From a virus: DNA of 52,602 nt. The stretch lies in the IMG/VR virus record IMGVR_UViG_3300001683_000042, positions 1 to 52,602 of that record; one strand, written 5' to 3'. This document shows, piece after piece, positions 25,497 to 32,929 of the stretch (position 1 is its first letter; every line of letters begins with the position of its first letter). Both the position numbers and the translations under genes were made by a program. The notes under the pieces are model-generated. The model did not search any database, was not told the DNA's origin, and was given only the letters and a program-made list of their open reading frames with translations.

Positions 25497-25673
25497 ATGA
25501 AAGAGGATGTAAGGGCCTTTCAGAAACATATAATTGAATTAGTAGTATATTCAGAAGTTATTTCATATAATGACGCTTGGAATTTAACTCAAACCGAACG
25601 AGAATTATTTTTTGAGATTATTAAAGAGAAAATGGATGCAAAAGCAGGAAAGAAGAAAACTGATATGCTTTAA
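25497..25673 (+). CDS. 51: gp51-like baseplate hub assembly factor (C-terminal extension of gp26)
   Basis: This 58-residue reading frame begins at an ATG 48 bases after the gp26 stop and is very close in style to T4-like gp51, a hub assembly catalyst: a helical stretch (MKEDVRAFQKHIIELVVYSE), then ISYNDAWNLTQTERELFF and a basic tail. No clear ribosome-binding site precedes it. The same frame is open back to the slippery site in gp26, reading RLRLLHTSPEDIQELFKE before the ATG, so it is more likely made as a -1 frameshift fusion. Gene order 26 then 51 is as in T4. The stop overlaps the convergent HAD gene by four bases. Confidence 0.65.
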   Translation: MKEDVRAFQKHIIELVVYSEVISYNDAWNLTQTERELFFEIIKEKMDAKAGKKKTDML

Positions 25674-26191
25674 AAACCTAGAGCTTCTAATTGTTTAATA
25701 CTATTACTTGCTGAAGTATGATGTATTCCTGTTCCTCCGGCAGAATTCCATTCCTTAATATTTTGTTCATGATCATCAATTAATATATTAGGTCGGCCAT
25801 CATGTGATTTAGCAAAATGTTTTTTATCTGGTCGCTTAACCGCATATACACGATCTTTACTGATACCTAAGTTTTTTTCGCACCACATTGCTTTTTGAAT
25901 TCCTGGAGGAGGATCCCATATTAACCGAACAGCAGGAATAGCGGTTAATATATATGGTTGGAAGGTTGAAATAAATCCCCAAAGTTGGCTCATGTCAGGC
26001 ATAGGAGGTAACTCTGCCCAAAACATTTTATCTTCTGCTAATTGATCCCACAATTCGTGGCTACCTTTAACGTATCCATAACGTTTTGCAAAGTCGTAAC
26101 CTAATATTTTAGTTGCACCTTTAATTAAATCTACTAAAACTCCATCCATGTCACAATATATTTGAGGATAGTCAACATCAGTTAATTTCAT
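25670..26191 (-). CDS. HAD-superfamily 5'-nucleotidase-like phosphatase
   Basis: A 173-residue cytosolic enzyme of the haloacid dehalogenase fold. Motif I is CDMDGVLVDL, with nucleophile Asp14 and acid/base Asp16; motif II is YILTAIP; the acidic motif IV is ILIDDHEQN with Asp near 138. It resembles the short 5'(3')-deoxyribonucleotidase/phosphatase type (NT5C group) found in T4-like phages and would trim nucleotide monophosphates or similar substrates; the true substrate is unknown. Its leader contains a 7-bp hairpin (26207-26224) directly before an AAGGAAGG ribosome-binding site. It is the last gene of the minus replication block and runs into the gp51 stop. Confidence 0.8.
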   Translation of the reverse strand: MKLTDVDYPQIYCDMDGVLVDLIKGATKILGYDFAKRYGYVKGSHELWDQLAEDKMFWAELPPMPDMSQLWGFISTFQPYILTAIPAVRLIWDPPPGIQKAMWCEKNLGISKDRVYAVKRPDKKHFAKSHDGRPNILIDDHEQNIKEWNSAGGTGIHHTSASNSIKQLEALGF

Positions 26192-26575
26192 TTACCTTCC
26201 TTTAATGATGAGCTTACGCTCATCACGATATTTCATTACTTCGTAATTCATATCGAATTTCTATTATTACTATTTAACTATTTCCTGAGAGTCAAGTCAC
26301 ACTTAGCCTGTTTACGGCTAAGTTAACTATTTCCTTCGGACATAGCACTTTCTAATAGAATAACCATTTGAAAACGAAAATTTCGTTTTCAAGTTAATAG
26401 GTTAAGGCGGTTGGGCTGTACCTTTTTACATTCTGCTTATCCAACGCAGGTTTATATAAAGCAATTAGATCTACCTTATATACCTTGCAGGTTCCAAATT
26501 GTCAGGAGAGCCTGCTCGTTTTTTACAGTTTTTGCCAACGGAGATCCGAACGAGCGTACTCGTTCTCAACCGGTC
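26192..26575 (-). other. Structured non-coding region with many hairpins
   Basis: No credible gene is present in these 384 bases. I see at least five inverted repeats: 26207-26224 (GATGAGC, TTAC loop), 26226-26255 (CGATAT outer stem and ATTAC inner stem), 26301-26323 (ACTTAGCC, 7-base loop), 26368-26392 (about 11 bp, TTGAAAACGAAA) and 26548-26565 (GAACGAG, CGTA loop). An imperfect long stem spans 26447-26489. A 13-base direct repeat TTAACTATTTCCT occurs at 26274-26286 and 26323-26335. A weak sigma-70-like TTGACT lies at 26290-26295 on the minus strand. Possible roles are a structured RNA, a leader for the HAD gene, or a replication origin. Confidence 0.55.
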
Positions 26576-27106
26576 TTACGACAATTGAGGCTGTGGTACC
26601 CCTTCAATTGAGAGGTCTTTAATTGAGCCATTGTTTTGTTTTATAAATTCATTGTAGCCTGTGAAAATCCAGCCTTTGTAATGTACATATTGGTGTATAT
26701 AAAATGAGGAATTAAGTAAGTGTTTTTGGAAGCCTATGTATTTGCCTTTGCGGTTAAATTTTAGTATTAGTAAGTTTAAGTCTTTTTCTTCTGCCACATC
26801 TAGTAGTTGTTCTATCCATTCGTCTAATAGCCTAATGTCGTCTTTAAATAAAAATTGGTGAAAAGGAAAGTCGGCATACGACTTACATTCAACATTAAAA
26901 TATTTCCAATCGTCGGGTGGTATTATGTCTCCTCTGAAGGATTGTACCTGACCTTCGGATAAATATTCTTTCCGTGCAACGTTAGAGCCGCCAACATAAG
27001 CACCCGACGAAGGAGTTCTTACAAAGCTCTCATTGTATAAATCTGATAGTTCTTTTGCTACTTCTCTTTCAAATGAACTGCCTTTAGTTTTACTTTTACT
27101 TGGCAT
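26576..27106 (-). CDS. PD-(D/E)XK nuclease-like protein (Hjc/restriction endonuclease fold)
   Basis: A 176-residue protein with the order of residues expected in the PD-(D/E)XK fold: Glu13 in SSFEREVAKEL, Asp60 in FRGDIIPPDD, and the E-x-K pair Glu73/Lys75 in FNVECKS. The N-terminal GSSFEREVAKELSDLY together with RTPSSGAYVGG is typical of Holliday-junction-resolvase-like and related phage nucleases. It would act on DNA in recombination or packaging-linked processing, fitting its neighbours gp46 and gp47. The start overlaps the end of the upstream DHODH-like gene by 11 bases, so the two are translated together. Substrate is not known. Confidence 0.75.
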   Translation of the reverse strand: MPSKSKTKGSSFEREVAKELSDLYNESFVRTPSSGAYVGGSNVARKEYLSEGQVQSFRGDIIPPDDWKYFNVECKSYADFPFHQFLFKDDIRLLDEWIEQLLDVAEEKDLNLLILKFNRKGKYIGFQKHLLNSSFYIHQYVHYKGWIFTGYNEFIKQNNGSIKDLSIEGVPQPQLS

Positions 27107-27788
27107 TAAGTATTTTTAATAATTTCCAAGGTGTAAAACATACAGTTCCTAAACTGAAATAATCTGCACCTTTACTTTTATAATAGTGTACAATATCTAT
27201 ATGATTAATTCCTCCGCCTGCGATAATCTTCACTGAGGGAAAGTGTGTCTTTATGTAATCGATGTGTTTGATCGTATAACTTATCAATTCTCTTCCGCTC
27301 AATCCTCCGCCAGTAATAGGCAGGGTGTTGGAACAGTGGATCTGACCAAACCCAATGTCTAATAATCGTTTGATTTCGTCCTCTGTAGATAGGGGCGATA
27401 TTTTGGCTATACACCATTGTCTTTTATTATCCCAAAACGCATTGTAAAACTTAGTAACTGTGTTTGGACAACTTAGATTGAATTCTAAGTTTATATAGTC
27501 TGGTATTACTCTTGCAAAGTCTTCCCAATCAATTGGTAGCATTGCGGCAATGCTTATAATTTCTTTACCGTTGTTTTTGTATTTATTAAGTCCGTGTTTT
27601 ATCCCCGGATTACGGAGTCCTAATTCGTTTTTCCAACCTTTCTTAGAAAAATCATATCTAAGAGTTTTAAATAGTTGTTTAATTAGTCCTCGTCTATGCA
27701 ACATTGTGTATGTACCTTTAACACTAATTGCGTTTTTATGTTTAATATAATTGCCAAATGGTGCCGCTATAAAAAATTTATTTTGCAT
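27096..27788 (-). CDS. Dihydroorotate dehydrogenase-like protein (short PyrD)
   Basis: A 230-residue FMN-type TIM-barrel protein resembling dihydroorotate dehydrogenase, which makes orotate in pyrimidine synthesis. Evidence is the chain of motifs: GLRNPGI (residues 57-63), FNLSCPN (103-109) with the class-1-type catalytic Cys107, CIAKISP with Lys129, HCSNT near 153, GGLSGREL (161-168), IIAGGGI (188-194) and YFSLGTVCF (210-218). It is about 80-100 residues shorter than bacterial PyrD, with a reduced N terminus. Placed between gp46 and the nuclease in a replication operon, it would support nucleotide supply for phage DNA, if active. A related dihydrouridine synthase-like enzyme is a less likely alternative. 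Confidence 0.75.
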   Translation of the reverse strand: MQNKFFIAAPFGNYIKHKNAISVKGTYTMLHRRGLIKQLFKTLRYDFSKKGWKNELGLRNPGIKHGLNKYKNNGKEIISIAAMLPIDWEDFARVIPDYINLEFNLSCPNTVTKFYNAFWDNKRQWCIAKISPLSTEDEIKRLLDIGFGQIHCSNTLPITGGGLSGRELISYTIKHIDYIKTHFPSVKIIAGGGINHIDIVHYYKSKGADYFSLGTVCFTPWKLLKILNAK

Positions 27789-27811
27789 TGAGATCGTATG
27801 CCTCCGAACAG

Positions 27812-29545
27812 TTAAGTGTGTTCTAATATCTCCTTATCACAACTAAATGATGTAAAACCATCTTCTTTAATTACGTTTAGTATGTCGTCTACTCGCCCTA
27901 CGAGTTCGTCCTTATGTGATATTAAAAAAACATTTTTATTTCTTTCTCGTGTGATTCTTTTAAGCTCAGCCAGCGCAGACTCAACGCCAGTTGTATCCAT
28001 TCCTGAATCAATTAGTTCATCGATGAATAATAAATTTATAGGTGTGTTCATGGATTCAAAAATATCTCTAAATGAAAAACTTAAACCCAATATAAGCCTG
28101 TTTCGCTCTCCTCTTGACAAGTTATCAAAATCTAAGTCTCTACCATGTTCTGTAATTTCTACACTCATATCGCTAAGAAATTTAACATAATGTGGTAACC
28201 CTAGTTTTTGTAAATAGTATTTAAGTCTTGTATTCAAATATGCTAAGTTTTGGTCTATAATCTTCTTTCTTATGAAAGAATCTTTATTTGTTAGTAGTTT
28301 AAGTAAGAATTCTTGATGCTCTCTTAAATTATCTAGATCATTAATTCGAACCCAATTAATTTCCTGTAATCCTTTATTTTTTAGTGTTTCAATTTGATCC
28401 ACATATTGATTTGTTTCTGACAACTTATTTTCTAGTTGATTAGATAAAGTATCTAATGTTGTTTTATGATTATAGGCATCACTTATTTCATCGTAATGGG
28501 TATTTGGTTGTTTATCTAATTCTCCTAATTCATCTTTCTCTTTTTTATATTCTGTAATTTCTTTTGTATAATTTTTTAGTTTTTCTTTTTTTGTTTTTAA
28601 TAATTTTTTATGTAAATCATCATCTAATGGTTTCCCACATACATAACATTCGTCATCTTTTATGCTTGTTAGATCTTGATTTAACTTGGAGATTTTAGTA
28701 TCTATTTGTGCAATATCTCTGTCTAGTTGCAATATTTTTCTTTGCTTATCACTATATGCTTTTAAGTCTTTATGAGCTTGCAGTTCTTGTTCTATGTCTA
28801 TGTTAGATAATTCTAATAGTTTACCCTTTAACTCTTCTATATTCTCTATATGTTTTTTATCTCGTAAATCACTGCGTCTTTGCAAGTCTTTAATTGTGCT
28901 TTCTATTTGTTCGTTTGCTTGTTTTATTCCTCCTATTTTAAATTCTTCTTCCTTGTGTGCATCTTTTGTTTCCCGCACCAACTCTTTTAATAATGCCGCC
29001 TTTTCAGATAATAAAGTAATACCTAATAATTCTTCTATTAAGTTGCGTTGATCGTGTTGCCTCATAGCAAGGAATGGTTCTGTGTATGTATTGAGTGCCA
29101 TAACATGTTTGAACATATTATGAGTCATTCCAAGAATTTTATCTATTTGTCTTTGAGTTAATTTGCTCTCACCTTGCCCTTCATCTGTTTCGTCTATTTG
29201 TTCGGAATTATTAACATAAAATTTTAGTATACCTGGTTTGCGTCCTCGTTCAATTCTATAAGTTGTATTATTATGTATAAATTCAACCATGACAAGCATA
29301 TGTTTGCCGTTGGTTTTGTTAATTAAGTTATCACGTTTAATATTTGTTAATGGTATGCCAAATAAACCATAAGACAACGCATTAACAAGTGTAGTCTTAC
29401 CTGTACCATTGCGGGATCCGTCACCGCCTAAGTCTAAATTATTTCCAAGAACCAAAGTTAAACCGGTGTTGTTTAATATAACTCCTTGTGTTACATTACC
29501 AACACTCATGAAATTCTTGATGGAAATTTCGTTGATAGAAAGCAT
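27812..29545 (-). CDS. 46: Recombination endonuclease subunit gp46 (Rad50/SbcC-like)
   Basis: A 577-residue SMC-type ATPase. The Walker A motif is GSRNGTGKTTL near residues 43-53. The long middle is coiled coil and contains a zinc hook, CYVC, near residue 300. The C-terminal lobe has the ABC signature LSRGERNRL and a Walker B-type LLFIDELID followed by a D-loop region. With gp47 it forms the nuclease complex that resects DNA ends during recombination-dependent replication. The gene order 47 then 46 along the minus strand, 9 bases apart, matches T4. Length is close to T4 gp46 (560). Confidence 0.95.
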   Translation of the reverse strand: MLSINEISIKNFMSVGNVTQGVILNNTGLTLVLGNNLDLGGDGSRNGTGKTTLVNALSYGLFGIPLTNIKRDNLINKTNGKHMLVMVEFIHNNTTYRIERGRKPGILKFYVNNSEQIDETDEGQGESKLTQRQIDKILGMTHNMFKHVMALNTYTEPFLAMRQHDQRNLIEELLGITLLSEKAALLKELVRETKDAHKEEEFKIGGIKQANEQIESTIKDLQRRSDLRDKKHIENIEELKGKLLELSNIDIEQELQAHKDLKAYSDKQRKILQLDRDIAQIDTKISKLNQDLTSIKDDECYVCGKPLDDDLHKKLLKTKKEKLKNYTKEITEYKKEKDELGELDKQPNTHYDEISDAYNHKTTLDTLSNQLENKLSETNQYVDQIETLKNKGLQEINWVRINDLDNLREHQEFLLKLLTNKDSFIRKKIIDQNLAYLNTRLKYYLQKLGLPHYVKFLSDMSVEITEHGRDLDFDNLSRGERNRLILGLSFSFRDIFESMNTPINLLFIDELIDSGMDTTGVESALAELKRITRERNKNVFLISHKDELVGRVDDILNVIKEDGFTSFSCDKEILEHT

Positions 29546-29554
29546 AACTTACTA

Positions 29555-30580
29555 TTATACAGTCAGATTGTTATAAATGTCAACCAATTTCTTATTATCT
29601 ATATGGGTTGATTTGATAGTAGAAAGTTCATTTAATACTATTTGATCGACAGATTCAAATTTGGGAATCTCACCATCGGACCAATCTATTTCGTGTTCAT
29701 CTTCTCTTTCTGGTAATAATACTATTTCTCGTAAACCATATTCATCGGTAAACACTTGTTTAATATGTGTTGCTTCTTCATATGAAATATCTACGTCTAA
29801 TGTTACTCTTATATATGTTTTTGGTTTTAAATATTTTTCTGGATTGTCAATTAATTTACTAAGGTTAATTGTTTTAAAAGAAGGAGCATTAGGCCATGCA
29901 GTATATTGTGGTTCTTCTCCCCATTCTAGTATCATCATTCCCCTATCATCTTGCCATGTATCAGAATAATTATGAGGAAACGTATTGCCTATGTATATAA
30001 CATTTTTTTGTTGTTGGCGACTATGAAAATGACCAGAGAATACATATTCCTGATTTTTAAAATGTGTTTTTTGCAATTCTCCTGTATCAGGCATGGCCAC
30101 AAGTTGATTCATTTGAAATCCACCTAATTCAAAATGACCAAATATATACCTAGATTTTATACCAGGCATTTCCTTCCATTCATCTTGAACCAACCAAGGT
30201 ATTATGCTTACATCGCCTTCTGTAAAAATATCATTTATAATGTGTACATTATCATATAAACTACCAAATGCTACACTATTAATTTCACGTTTATCTCTAT
30301 AAAACAAATCATGGTTTCCCATTATTACAAAAACATTTGTAAATGCCTTAGATAAAAATTCTAAATTTGACATTGTATAATTCATAGTGCTAACATTAAT
30401 CGATGCTCTATGATGATGCCAATCACCTAGAAATATGCAAGTTTCACATTTTGCTTTTTTGGCTTGTTTAATAAACCATTTAACAAATTCTTCACAATCT
30501 GTGTTATGTGTTCTACTATTATTTCTTAAACCAAAATGTATATCTGTAAAACATGCTACTTTTTTAAATAGATTATTCAT
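29555..30580 (-). CDS. 47: Recombination endonuclease subunit gp47 (Mre11/SbcD-like)
   Basis: A 341-residue calcineurin-like metallo-nuclease. The five metal-binding motifs are visible in order: FTDIHFG (Asp13, His15), FLGDWHHHR, IMGNHDLFY, FGHFELGG and FSGHFHSRQ. These bind two metal ions in Mre11-type enzymes and hydrolyse DNA ends. It partners with gp46. The gene overlaps the upstream 2OG-Fe(II) oxygenase gene by four bases and is followed after nine bases by gp46, so they should be co-expressed. The C-terminal 60 residues resemble the capping region. Confidence 0.95.
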   Translation of the reverse strand: MNNLFKKVACFTDIHFGLRNNSRTHNTDCEEFVKWFIKQAKKAKCETCIFLGDWHHHRASINVSTMNYTMSNLEFLSKAFTNVFVIMGNHDLFYRDKREINSVAFGSLYDNVHIINDIFTEGDVSIIPWLVQDEWKEMPGIKSRYIFGHFELGGFQMNQLVAMPDTGELQKTHFKNQEYVFSGHFHSRQQQKNVIYIGNTFPHNYSDTWQDDRGMMILEWGEEPQYTAWPNAPSFKTINLSKLIDNPEKYLKPKTYIRVTLDVDISYEEATHIKQVFTDEYGLREIVLLPEREDEHEIDWSDGEIPKFESVDQIVLNELSTIKSTHIDNKKLVDIYNNLTV

Positions 30581-31329
30581 TTAATCTTATCGCCTTTTTT
30601 AGTTAATAAAACAGAATTAAAAGAAATCATAGTTCGTACACCTTCGCCCCGAAAAGGAAACACCGTATGCAATAGCCACGACGGCCACATAAAAACGTCA
30701 CCATTTTTGGGTTGAATCCCCCATGACCCATTATACATAGTATCTCCCGATCCTGGTGGTATCCAGTTTATAGTACCTTGTGGATATGGTACGTCTGGAA
30801 CATCTAAATATATTGCTCCGCTAACAGTTGCTCCCGAGTTTGAATGTTCGTGTAATATATGGAAATCTCCTGCTTTTAATTTAACGTACCAAACATCGTT
30901 TACTTGAGGTATTAACTCATTTCCTTGTTTTCTTATATTTTCAATAGCATCCAAATCACTTCGCAATGCAATATCATCCTCAACATGAGAGTTAATAATT
31001 TGACCAAAAGTTAATGTTAGATTTGTAAGTAATTCGTTAATAACATTATTATATTTTTTTTCTTGAAATTCGGGAGGTATAGGATACATTTCTCCATCAA
31101 CTATACTATTTTTTTGATTCTCTTCTGCTTTTGTTCCTTGAATAATTTGACCTTCTGCATTTAATTTATCTTTAATATCTTGTTGGTTACTAAGATCATT
31201 AACTACTTTTAATACTTCTTGTATTGTATTATTATTCAAAGACATATATAGCATATTAGGTCCAAACGGATTGAATGCCCTAACATTTTCTGCAATGTCT
31301 GGATTAAATTGAATTTTGCTGTGAAGCAT
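30577..31329 (-). CDS. 2OG-Fe(II) oxygenase-like protein
   Basis: A 250-residue protein with the C-terminal layout of a putative 2-oxoglutarate/Fe(II) oxygenase found in marine T4-like phages. The first metal ligand region is FHILHEHSNSGATVSGAIYL. A GDVFMWPSWLLHTVFPFRG stretch supplies a distal His, and the following GVRTMISFN gives the Arg that would bind 2-oxoglutarate. The N-terminal half is variable. It would hydroxylate or demethylate a substrate that cannot be inferred; nucleic acid or protein are both possible. It lies between gp55 and gp47 with stop/start overlaps on both sides, so it is expressed with early/middle replication genes. Confidence 0.8.
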   Translation of the reverse strand: MLHSKIQFNPDIAENVRAFNPFGPNMLYMSLNNNTIQEVLKVVNDLSNQQDIKDKLNAEGQIIQGTKAEENQKNSIVDGEMYPIPPEFQEKKYNNVINELLTNLTLTFGQIINSHVEDDIALRSDLDAIENIRKQGNELIPQVNDVWYVKLKAGDFHILHEHSNSGATVSGAIYLDVPDVPYPQGTINWIPPGSGDTMYNGSWGIQPKNGDVFMWPSWLLHTVFPFRGEGVRTMISFNSVLLTKKGDKIK

Positions 31330-32210
31330 TACCCTCCTAACTCTGTCATTTCTGCTACTCGTTCAGCCAGGTCTGCTACTCGTTCCATTCGTTCTTGGTC
31401 GCTCTCGCCCTCACGTTCTCTTCGTGTTGCTTCTGTTTTTTCAGCAATAGCAATCTGATGGGCCATTTGTCTAGTATAGCTAGGATTGTGACCTGCTTTT
31501 TCGAGTAAGTCGTCGCGAATATTTTGACTACGTTTTTCTACATTTAATACCCGAGTAAAGGAATTTGTTATTGCGGCAGTATAATATGCAAATGGATTTT
31601 GACTTTTACTTTCATCAAATTGTAATGAAATTTGTGATAATTGCAATAATGCTTGTGAGCGCATCTCGTCTACATAAGTATATCCTCGCCAATTTGATCT
31701 TGTGGCATATCGTTCTGTAAGTTTCATACACATATTAGCAAGTTCATCTGTCATGTAACCGTGGGTTACACAAAACTTGCCGGTTGATATTGTACCTTTC
31801 CAATGTGATCGTGCTACTTCTTTATATCTGTTTTTATTTGGATTCCAAACAAGATGTTTCCAAGGAGGAAAATTTACTTTAGCATGATGATCTGCTATTG
31901 TTTTCGGTTTATTTTTTCGTCCTGGTTCTAATGGAATATGTGAAAAATCATATACTCTATATACTATATCAACAGGATCAACGTCTACTTCTACATCTTT
32001 ATCAACTTGTAATCGTTTTTTACGATTAGTAATTGCTTCTTCTTTATGTTCGTCAGTTAATTCGTCTATATCTATTGTGTTTATGTGCTCTGCTACAATT
32101 AAATCATAATCTTTAAATTTATCATGAGTATATGCACTATATGTTTGTTTTGAAAAATGTATTTGTTTTAAAATATCTTTATTATTTAGGTAATTTCGTT
32201 TTGCAGCCAT
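31329..32210 (-). CDS. 55: Late-transcription sigma factor gp55
   Basis: A 293-residue sigma-70-superfamily protein that would redirect host RNA polymerase to late promoters. The conserved stretch runs YMTDELANMCMKLTERYA, NWRGYTYVDEMRSQAL and FDESKSQNPFAYYTAAITN, followed by SFTRVLNVEKR, which corresponds to sigma region 2 in gp55 homologues. It is longer than T4 gp55 (185), with an extended N terminus and a charged helical C terminus. I do not see the short hydrophobic clamp-binding end known for T4 gp55. The gene is driven by a strong sigma-70-type promoter, as expected for an early regulator. The late boxes throughout this window are its likely targets. Confidence 0.88.
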   Translation of the reverse strand: MAAKRNYLNNKDILKQIHFSKQTYSAYTHDKFKDYDLIVAEHINTIDIDELTDEHKEEAITNRKKRLQVDKDVEVDVDPVDIVYRVYDFSHIPLEPGRKNKPKTIADHHAKVNFPPWKHLVWNPNKNRYKEVARSHWKGTISTGKFCVTHGYMTDELANMCMKLTERYATRSNWRGYTYVDEMRSQALLQLSQISLQFDESKSQNPFAYYTAAITNSFTRVLNVEKRSQNIRDDLLEKAGHNPSYTRQMAHQIAIAEKTEATRREREGESDQERMERVADLAERVAEMTELGG

Positions 32211-32237
32211 GTATCTCCGTGGTTATTTACTACTATT

Positions 32238-32266
32238 ATTATACAGTATTAAGCATCCAAAGTCAA
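32238..32266 (-). promoter_or_regulatory. Sigma-70-type promoter of the gp55 operon
   Basis: Minus-strand TTGACT (32261-32266), 17-base spacer, TATAAT (32238-32243): eleven of twelve consensus matches at ideal spacing. The start would be about 20 bases above the gp55 ATG, which carries GGAG. It would serve gp55, the oxygenase, gp47, gp46, and possibly the DHODH-like and nuclease genes. Confidence 0.8.
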
Positions 32267-32277
32267 GAATTTTTGGC

Positions 32278-32285
32278 GATAAATA
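32278..32285 (+). promoter_or_regulatory. Late-promoter-like box GATAAATA
   Basis: Plus-strand GATAAATA, only five bases before the ATG at 32291. T4-type spacing would put the transcript start on or next to that ATG. It faces away from the gp55 promoter and would launch the + strand baseplate operon. Confidence 0.6.
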
Positions 32286-32290
32286 TTAAT

Positions 32291-32929
32291 ATGAGAATCC
32301 TTGAACTTTTTGAAGCAATTGCTAAAACGCCTGTTGTATTTTATGGGGGCAGATTTCAGCCTATGCATAAAGGACATTATGGTGTATATAAGCACTTAGG
32401 TGAAAAGTTTGGTGCTAATAATGTATTTATCGCTACTATGTTTGGCAAAAAACAACAGCAAGCACATGCGGCTGAAGACTTTTCATCTGATCCTTTTACT
32501 TTTCAAGAGAAAGCTGATATTATATCTACAATGTATAAAATACCAAAAGATCATATTGTAGAAACAATGCCATATAGACCAGACTTAACTAAAGTAGGAA
32601 GAGACCCTGCAACAAATTATGTTATATTAGCAGTAGGTGCCAAAGAAACAAATAGATTAAAGGTAGGAAATGTAATACAAGAGTATAGTGAAAATACGTT
32701 ACTAGAACCTTCTGTTGATTCAGAAACAGGACAAGAACGTGCATACAAATATATTGTACCTTCTCAGGAAGGTGGAATAAATGCTTCATCTTTTAGGGCA
32801 GATATAATACAAGAAAAGGACGAAAATAGAATGAGAGAACAATTTGATGATTACTTTGGTGGAATACAAGTTAATCCTGATGCTAGAAATAGAATATTTG
32901 GCATGGTAATGCGAGGAATTAGACGATGA
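32291..32929 (+). CDS. Nucleotidyltransferase-like (cytidylyltransferase/NMNAT superfamily)
   Basis: A 212-residue protein with the nucleotidyltransferase signature. VVFYGGRFQPMHKGHYG carries the HxGH motif (residues 26-29) that binds the nucleotide phosphates, and GGINASSFRADI near residue 180 matches the ISSTxxR motif. Such enzymes transfer AMP or CMP to a phosphorylated substrate, for example NMN or a lipid/sugar precursor; similar genes occur in cyanophages. I chose the ATG at 32291 because the upstream open frame is antisense to the gp55 start and promoter. There is no ribosome-binding site before it, and the late box ends five bases upstream. It overlaps the next gene (ATGA). Confidence 0.8.
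   Translation: MRILELFEAIAKTPVVFYGGRFQPMHKGHYGVYKHLGEKFGANNVFIATMFGKKQQQAHAAEDFSSDPFTFQEKADIISTMYKIPKDHIVETMPYRPDLTKVGRDPATNYVILAVGAKETNRLKVGNVIQEYSENTLLEPSVDSETGQERAYKYIVPSQEGGINASSFRADIIQEKDENRMREQFDDYFGGIQVNPDARNRIFGMVMRGIRR

Noticed and set aside
26192-26575. A tRNA or tmRNA in the structured gap
   Set aside because: I could not build a cloverleaf with a T-loop and 3' acceptor pairing on either strand; the stems present are simple hairpins.
26411-26611. A 66-codon + strand open frame in the hairpin-rich gap
   Set aside because: No ribosome-binding site, odd composition, runs into the nuclease gene on the other strand, and overlaps several hairpins; most likely a chance frame.
32132-32290. 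N-terminal extension of the nucleotidyltransferase to an upstream start
   Set aside because: The extension is antisense to the gp55 start and promoter and is low complexity; the motif-bearing protein begins at 32291.
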